8,690 nucleotides of DNA, from contig JAEZGJ010000177.1 of assembly GCA_023416965.1 (NCBI GenBank), forward strand, positions 1 to 8,690. Direction: 5' to 3'. The position numbers and the translations under genes are program-made. Positions 6,123-8,690 of the stretch are shown in pieces. A model generated the notes under the pieces. That model saw only the letters and a program-made list of their open reading frames with translations. It was not told the origin of the DNA and made no database searches. Every line of letters begins with the position of its first letter. The stretch's first letter is position 1. The DNA is from Pseudomonadota bacterium. GTDB taxonomy: Bacteria > Pseudomonadota > Alphaproteobacteria > Rhizobiales > Phreatobacteraceae.

Positions 6123-6401
6123 TCAGTGGCCCGCGCGGTCGGTGACGGCGACGACGAGCTCCTCGCCTTCGAAGTAGAGCGTCTCGGTCCCGGTCGGGGC
6201 GGCGTCGTCGGGCATGGCGAGTTCGACCTCGCCGCGGGCGACGGCCTCGACGAGGGCCCGGCCGAGCGAGCGCCGGGCTGACTCATCTTCGGCGAAGACG
6301 CCGAGTTCTTCGCATGTGCGGTCGAACTTGCGCTTGATCAGGGTGAGGTCGCGCGCCGTCAGGACGCAGCCGCGGCTGGGCATGTGGTGGACGTCGGCCA
6401 T
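6123..6401 (-). CDS. Hypothetical protein, 92 aa
   Basis: I do not recognise this protein. It is 92 aa, soluble and acidic overall, with no signal peptide or membrane segment. After a short His-containing N-terminus (MADVHHMPSR), residues about 14-34 (LTARDLTLIKRKFDRTCEEL) look like an amphipathic helix. A second helical stretch covers about 40-58, and the C-terminus (ETLYFEGEELVVAVTD) is probably a beta hairpin. The start at 6401 is preferred because GGGAG precedes it by about 7 nt. An in-frame ATG at 6452 would add 17 residues but has no ribosome binding site. Its stop lies 6 nt from the stop of the convergent GTPase gene, with no room for a separate terminator. The 71-aa gene upstream runs in the same direction 74 nt away, so the two may share a transcript. 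The codon pattern is GC-rich like the neighbours, which supports real coding. Confidence 0.68.
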   Translation of the reverse strand: MADVHHMPSRGCVLTARDLTLIKRKFDRTCEELGVFAEDESARRSLGRALVEAVARGEVELAMPDDAAPTGTETLYFEGEELVVAVTDRAGH

Positions 6402-6475
6402 GGATTCGCTCCCGGAAAGGTCCGCCTCGCGAACTGTTTCTTGTTGTTTCATCGCATCACGGCAGGATCATGGCG

Positions 6476-6691
6476 TCAGTCGGCGAGGCTGTAGCGCTTC
6501 TTTTTTTTCGGCGGAGCGCCGCGGGTGAGATCCTCGGGGCTGGCAGGACCGTCGATGCGGGTTCCGGCACCGACCTCGTCGCCCGCCTTCTTGTCGGCTC
6601 CACGGTTGCCGGAGCCGCCATCCTGCGCCGGAGTTGTGGCCTTGCGGTCGGTATCCCCTCCGCCGGTTCCCGGTCTCGACCGCGTCGCCAT
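6476..6691 (-). CDS. Small low-complexity basic hypothetical protein, 71 aa
   Basis: Not a recognised family. It is 71 aa and almost certainly disordered: Gly, Asp, Lys, Arg, Thr and Ala dominate, with hardly any large hydrophobic residues until the last few. The middle (PAQDGGSGNRGADKKAGDE) is Gly/Asp/Lys-rich, and the end is PPKKKKRYSLAD, a strongly basic cluster before a short tail. The best evidence that it is a gene is the ribosome binding site: GAGGAG about 6 nt before the ATG at 6691. An in-frame extension to 6946 has no matching signal and overlaps the rpsF promoter and leader on the other strand. The lysine codons create an A8 run (6501-6508). It lies divergent from rpsF and upstream of the 92-aa gene. 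A nucleic-acid-binding role is possible from charge alone, but that is speculation. Confidence 0.62.
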   Translation of the reverse strand: MATRSRPGTGGGDTDRKATTPAQDGGSGNRGADKKAGDEVGAGTRIDGPASPEDLTRGAPPKKKKRYSLAD

Positions 6692-6767
6692 GCGCCTCTC
6701 CTCGTTCTGCCGCCACCTCCAACCCGCCGGGGGCGCCCGGGTTCCCTGCCGGATCGGGGATTGGGCC

Positions 6768-6795
6768 TTGAATCCGCGCGGTGATCGCGTATAAG
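6768..6795 (+). promoter_or_regulatory. Promoter of the rpsF-rpsR operon
   Basis: TTGAAT (6768-6773, preceded by C as in the alphaproteobacterial CTTGA-type -35) and TATAAG (6790-6795) are separated by 16 nt. This is the best sigma-70-type promoter in the window, as expected for a ribosomal protein operon. Transcription would start near 6802, leaving a leader of about 165 nt before rpsF. Confidence 0.65.
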
Positions 6796-6827
6796 GCCGC
6801 CTTCGCTTCGGTCGGCCGGTGGCTGAA

Positions 6828-6874
6828 CGGACGGCAGGTTCGCCTGCAGGATGGTGTTTTCCATCCGTCGTCCG
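6828..6874 (+). promoter_or_regulatory. rpsF leader three-way junction, candidate S6:S18 autoregulatory RNA
   Basis: Three perfect stems nest as a three-way junction. P1 is CGGACG (6828-6833) with CGTCCG (6869-6874). P2 is GCAGG-TTCG-CCTGC (6834-6847), with a stable UUCG tetraloop. P3 is GGATGG (6849-6854) with CCATCC (6861-6866), closed by a 6-nt loop. A CCG trinucleotide falls at the 3' side of P3 (6865-6867). rpsF leaders in many bacteria carry an RNA that the S6:S18 complex binds to repress its own mRNA, with a conserved CCG element. The location and the CCG suggest that role. I cannot confirm a match to the known covariance model. Confidence 0.5.
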
Positions 6875-6966
6875 GTGTCTCCGCCTTCGAGAAAACTGTC
6901 GGGCCTGTCCAGGGCTCGGGGGGCTTCGCGCCGGAAGAAGCGTCACTCGAACCGGAGACAGGCCGA

Positions 6967-7464
6967 ATGCCTCTCTATGAACATGTGTTCCTGGCCCGCC
7001 AGGACGTGACCTCTCAGCAGGCCGAAGCGCTTGCCGAGCAGTACAAGGGCGTCATCGAGGCCCACGGCGGCTCGGTGCCCAAGGTCGAGCCCTGGGGCCT
7101 GAAGTCGATCGCCTTCCGCGTCCGCAAGAACCGCAAGGCCCATTACACGCTGATGAACATCGATGCTCCCCCGGCGGCGATCGCCGAGATGGAGCGCCAG
7201 ATGGCGATCAACGAGGACATCCTGCGCTTCATGACCGTGAAGGTCGAGGAGCTCGAGGAAGGTCCGTCGGCCATGCTGCAGAAGCGCGACCGCGACGATC
7301 GCGGTGAGCGCGGCTTCGGCGGCGACCGCGGCTTCGGCGGCGGTGGCGGTCGTGACCGCGGCTTCGGCGGTGGTGGTGGCGGCGGAGGCGGCGCTCGCCG
7401 GTTCCGTGATCGTGATGGCGGGGATGTCGAAGCCTCCGCCGATGTCGAACAGACGGAGGAGTGA
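6967..7464 (+). CDS. rpsF: 30S ribosomal protein bS6 with Gly/Arg-rich tail
   Basis: Ribosomal protein S6 of the small-subunit platform. It binds 16S rRNA as a heterodimer with S18. The product is 165 aa. Residues 1 to about 95 are the S6 fold: MPLYEHVFLARQDVTSQQAE at the N-terminus, then KVEPWGLKSIAFRVRKNRKAHY (39-60, the conserved strand region) and INEDILRFMTVKVEE (81-95). Residues about 108-150 form a Gly/Arg/Asp-rich tail with three RGFGG units, followed by an acidic end (DVEASADVEQTEE). C-terminal extensions are common in alphaproteobacterial S6, but the poly-Gly RGG-like form is notable. The start at 6967 is set by the conserved N-terminus and by GGAG about 10 nt upstream. The frame is open back to 6781 only because the leader lacks stops. 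rpsR follows after 2 nt, and expression is probably controlled by the promoter at 6768 and the leader fold. Confidence 0.97.
   Translation: MPLYEHVFLARQDVTSQQAEALAEQYKGVIEAHGGSVPKVEPWGLKSIAFRVRKNRKAHYTLMNIDAPPAAIAEMERQMAINEDILRFMTVKVEELEEGPSAMLQKRDRDDRGERGFGGDRGFGGGGGRDRGFGGGGGGGGGARRFRDRDGGDVEASADVEQTEE
7294..7395 (+). repeat. Imperfect tandem repeats in the rpsF tail
   Basis: The core CGCGGCTTCGGCGG (Arg-Gly-Phe-Gly-Gly) recurs at 7309, 7327 and 7357 with Gly- and Asp-Arg-coding spacers, ending in a run of nine Gly codons. The repeats are in frame, so copy-number changes in multiples of three would only alter tail length. They sit in a disordered extension of S6. Confidence 0.7.
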
Positions 7465-7466
7465 CC

Positions 7467-7712
7467 ATGTCTGCCGCAGCCGGTGGCGCCCGTCGCCCCT
7501 TCTTCCGCCGTCGCAAGACCTGCCCCTTCTCCGGCCCGAACGCGCCGAAGATCGACTACAAGGACGTGCGTCTCCTGCAGCGCTACATTTCCGAGCGCGG
7601 CAAGATCGTCCCGTCCCGCATCACGGCGGTCTCCGCCAAGAAGCAGCGCGAGCTCGCCCAGGCGATCAAGCGCGCCCGCTTCCTCGGCCTGCTGCCCTAC
7701 GTGATCAAGTGA
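7467..7712 (+). CDS. rpsR: 30S ribosomal protein bS18
   Basis: Ribosomal protein S18, partner of S6 on the small-subunit platform. The product is 81 aa, the usual length. After a basic N-terminus (ARRPFFRRRKTCPFSG, 8-23), conserved blocks are IDYKDVRLLQRYISERGKIV (29-48), SRITAVSAKKQRELAQAIKR (50-69) and the ending ARFLGLLPYVIK. There is one cysteine only (C19), so this is the zinc-free form of S18 rather than the multi-Cys zinc-binding form. The start at 7467 has a near-perfect GGAGG 7 nt upstream, embedded in the last codons of rpsF. A GTG at 7461 in the same frame is less likely. The spacing of 2 nt from the rpsF stop suggests translational coupling, which suits equimolar production. Confidence 0.98.
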   Translation: MSAAAGGARRPFFRRRKTCPFSGPNAPKIDYKDVRLLQRYISERGKIVPSRITAVSAKKQRELAQAIKRARFLGLLPYVIK

Positions 7713-7841
7713 TTGCCTGCGGCGGGACGCGCCAGCGCCCCGCAACCGCCTGACGTAATCGTCGGCCGTGCCGGTCAGAACCGCCGCGGCTGAAGCTGGG
7801 GATCCTCCCCTAACCCTCTGCCATGAGCGGGACAGCTGACG
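7713..7841 (+). other. Intergenic region between rpsR and the DUF2232 gene
   Basis: The gap is 129 nt. An imperfect GC-rich hairpin (TGCGGCGG with CCCCGCA, one bulged base, about 7719-7745) follows the rpsR stop but has no T-run, so it would at most attenuate transcription. I see no clear promoter for the downstream gene. An out-of-frame ATG at 7823 lies just before its start. Confidence 0.35.
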
Positions 7842-8690
7842 ATGGGACCGACCCTCGCCATCGCCTTCGGGGCAGGACTTGCCTCCGCACTGCTCTTCGC
7901 GACGCTCGCGTCCGGGAGCCCGATGGCGCTCATCCTGTTCTATTTCGCCGCGCTGCCCGTGCTCATCGCCGGGCTCGGCTGGGGCCATTATGCCGGAGCC
8001 TTCGCCGGCACGATCGGCGCGCTCGCCCTGTCGGTGGCGCTGCGCTCGCAATTCGGCCTGTTCTTCTTCTTCTCCGTCGGCCTGCCGGCCTGGTTCCTCA
8101 CCTATGCGGCGCTGTCGCTGCGTCCCGCCCCGCGGGAGGACGACCCGGAGGCGGTCGAGTGGATGCCGGCCGGCATGATCCTCACGCTCGTCGGCGCCTG
8201 CGCCGTGCTGCTGACGCTCTTCGCGATCGTCGCCCTCTACGGGCTGGACTACGCCGCCTTCCAGGCTTCCATCCGCCAGGCCGTGGGCCGCACGCTCGAC
8301 CAGATGCGGGCCGGCAATACCGATCGCGAGGCGCTGGTGGCGCTGATGGCGGCGGCCGTGCCGGTAGCGGCGGCGGTGGTCTGGACCTTCGTCACGACGA
8401 TCAACCTCTATTTCGCCGGCCGCATCGTCCGCGCCTCGGGGCGGCTGATCAGGCCCTGGCCCGACCTGCCGTCGCTCAAGCTGCCGAAATGGACCTCGCT
8501 CGTCCTCCTCGCGGGCTCCATCGGGTCCTTCGCCTCGGGCTTTCCGGGCCAGCTCGCTGCCATCATGCTGGCGGTCGGGCTCGCCATCTACGCGCTCCAG
8601 GGCTTTGCGCTGGCGCACGACATCACCCGCGGCTGGGGCATGCGGGGCTTCGCGCTCGGCCTGCTCTACGCCCTCACCTTCGTCATCGGC
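7842..8690 (+). CDS. DUF2232-type multi-pass membrane protein, 3' end missing
   Basis: Integral membrane protein of unknown function, open for 283 codons to the window edge without a stop. It is highly hydrophobic, with about eight or nine predicted membrane segments near 7-23, 27-44, 49-66, 70-92, 109-133, 168-190, 217-235, 237-258 and 267-283. A charged loop lies at about 94-108 (RPAPREDDPEAVEW), and a soluble amphipathic stretch at 140-167 contains RQAVGRTLDQMRAG. The 'INLYFAGRIVRASGRLIRPWPDLP' region (187-210) fits the DUF2232 family, which in Rhizobiales usually lies between rpsR and rplI. That position is the main reason for the family call. The start at 7842 is the first in this frame that gives a sensible N-terminus; the ribosome binding site is weak (GGGAC about 8 nt upstream). 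It probably lacks roughly 30 C-terminal residues, with rplI expected just beyond. Confidence 0.78.
   Translation, partial: MGPTLAIAFGAGLASALLFATLASGSPMALILFYFAALPVLIAGLGWGHYAGAFAGTIGALALSVALRSQFGLFFFFSVGLPAWFLTYAALSLRPAPREDDPEAVEWMPAGMILTLVGACAVLLTLFAIVALYGLDYAAFQASIRQAVGRTLDQMRAGNTDREALVALMAAAVPVAAAVVWTFVTTINLYFAGRIVRASGRLIRPWPDLPSLKLPKWTSLVLLAGSIGSFASGFPGQLAAIMLAVGLAIYALQGFALAHDITRGWGMRGFALGLLYALTFVIG

Noticed and set aside
1183..6462. Shared 10-mer CGCATCACGG at 1183 and near 6453
   Set aside because: One short exact match in an 8.7-kb GC-rich window is expected by chance and shows no flanking similarity.
7719..7745. Possible terminator after rpsR
   Set aside because: The stem is imperfect with a bulge and lacks a T-run, and the next gene runs in the same direction with no evident promoter, so it is noted only in the intergenic entry.
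7143..8618. 491-aa minus-strand open frame opposite rpsF, rpsR and the DUF2232 gene
   Set aside because: It is the complement of three genes with recognisable products. Its Arg/Glu/Gly-rich sequence is typical of an antisense frame in GC-rich DNA.
1..8690. Mobile element, CRISPR array, tRNA or defence system
   Set aside because: I saw no transposase, integrase, terminal repeats, regularly spaced repeats or tRNA-like cloverleaf; the genes are core metabolism and ribosome functions.

Overview
This window looks like the chromosome of a GC-rich alphaproteobacterium, most likely in the order Hyphomicrobiales (Rhizobiales). The reasons are the strong G/C preference at third codon positions, the gene set mltG-fabF-acpP-fabG-fabD beside rpsF-rpsR-DUF2232, and protein sequences that read as alphaproteobacterial. 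I cannot name a genus. No mobile element, CRISPR array, tRNA or rRNA is visible.

Bases 1-4726 are all on the minus strand and read right to left. The order is fabD (malonyl transferase), fabG (ketoacyl-ACP reductase), acpP (acyl carrier protein), fabF (condensing enzyme) and a 3'-truncated mltG (peptidoglycan lytic transglycosylase). This is a type II fatty-acid synthesis block feeding membrane lipid synthesis, followed by a cell-wall gene. fabD and fabG are tightly coupled (14 nt apart). acpP is set off by a 198-nt gap with a stem-loop upstream and by tandem hairpins downstream, the second resembling an intrinsic terminator.

Bases 4727-4892 are a divergent intergenic region. It holds a weak candidate fabD promoter, a perfect 7-bp dyad, and an imperfect palindrome that closely matches the proteobacterial Zur box just upstream of a plus-strand COG0523/G3E GTPase of the ZigA type (4893-6116). 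That suggests zinc-responsive control of a zinc metallochaperone.

Bases 6117-6691 carry two small minus-strand hypothetical genes, convergent with the GTPase. One encodes 92 aa. The other encodes a 71-aa low-complexity basic protein with an excellent ribosome binding site. From general knowledge of Rhizobiales gene order, fab genes and rpsF-rpsR often lie close together. The GTPase and the two small genes would then be an insertion into a conserved block; this is inference.

Bases 6692-8690 are the ribosomal operon on the plus strand. A good sigma-70-type promoter is followed by a leader of about 165 nt that can fold into a three-way junction, a candidate S6:S18 autoregulatory element. Then come rpsF with a Gly/Arg-rich tail, rpsR two bases later, and a DUF2232-type membrane protein that runs off the window end. 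The window is mainly housekeeping. The most interesting parts are regulatory: the Zur-like box, the rpsF leader fold, and the hairpins around acpP.
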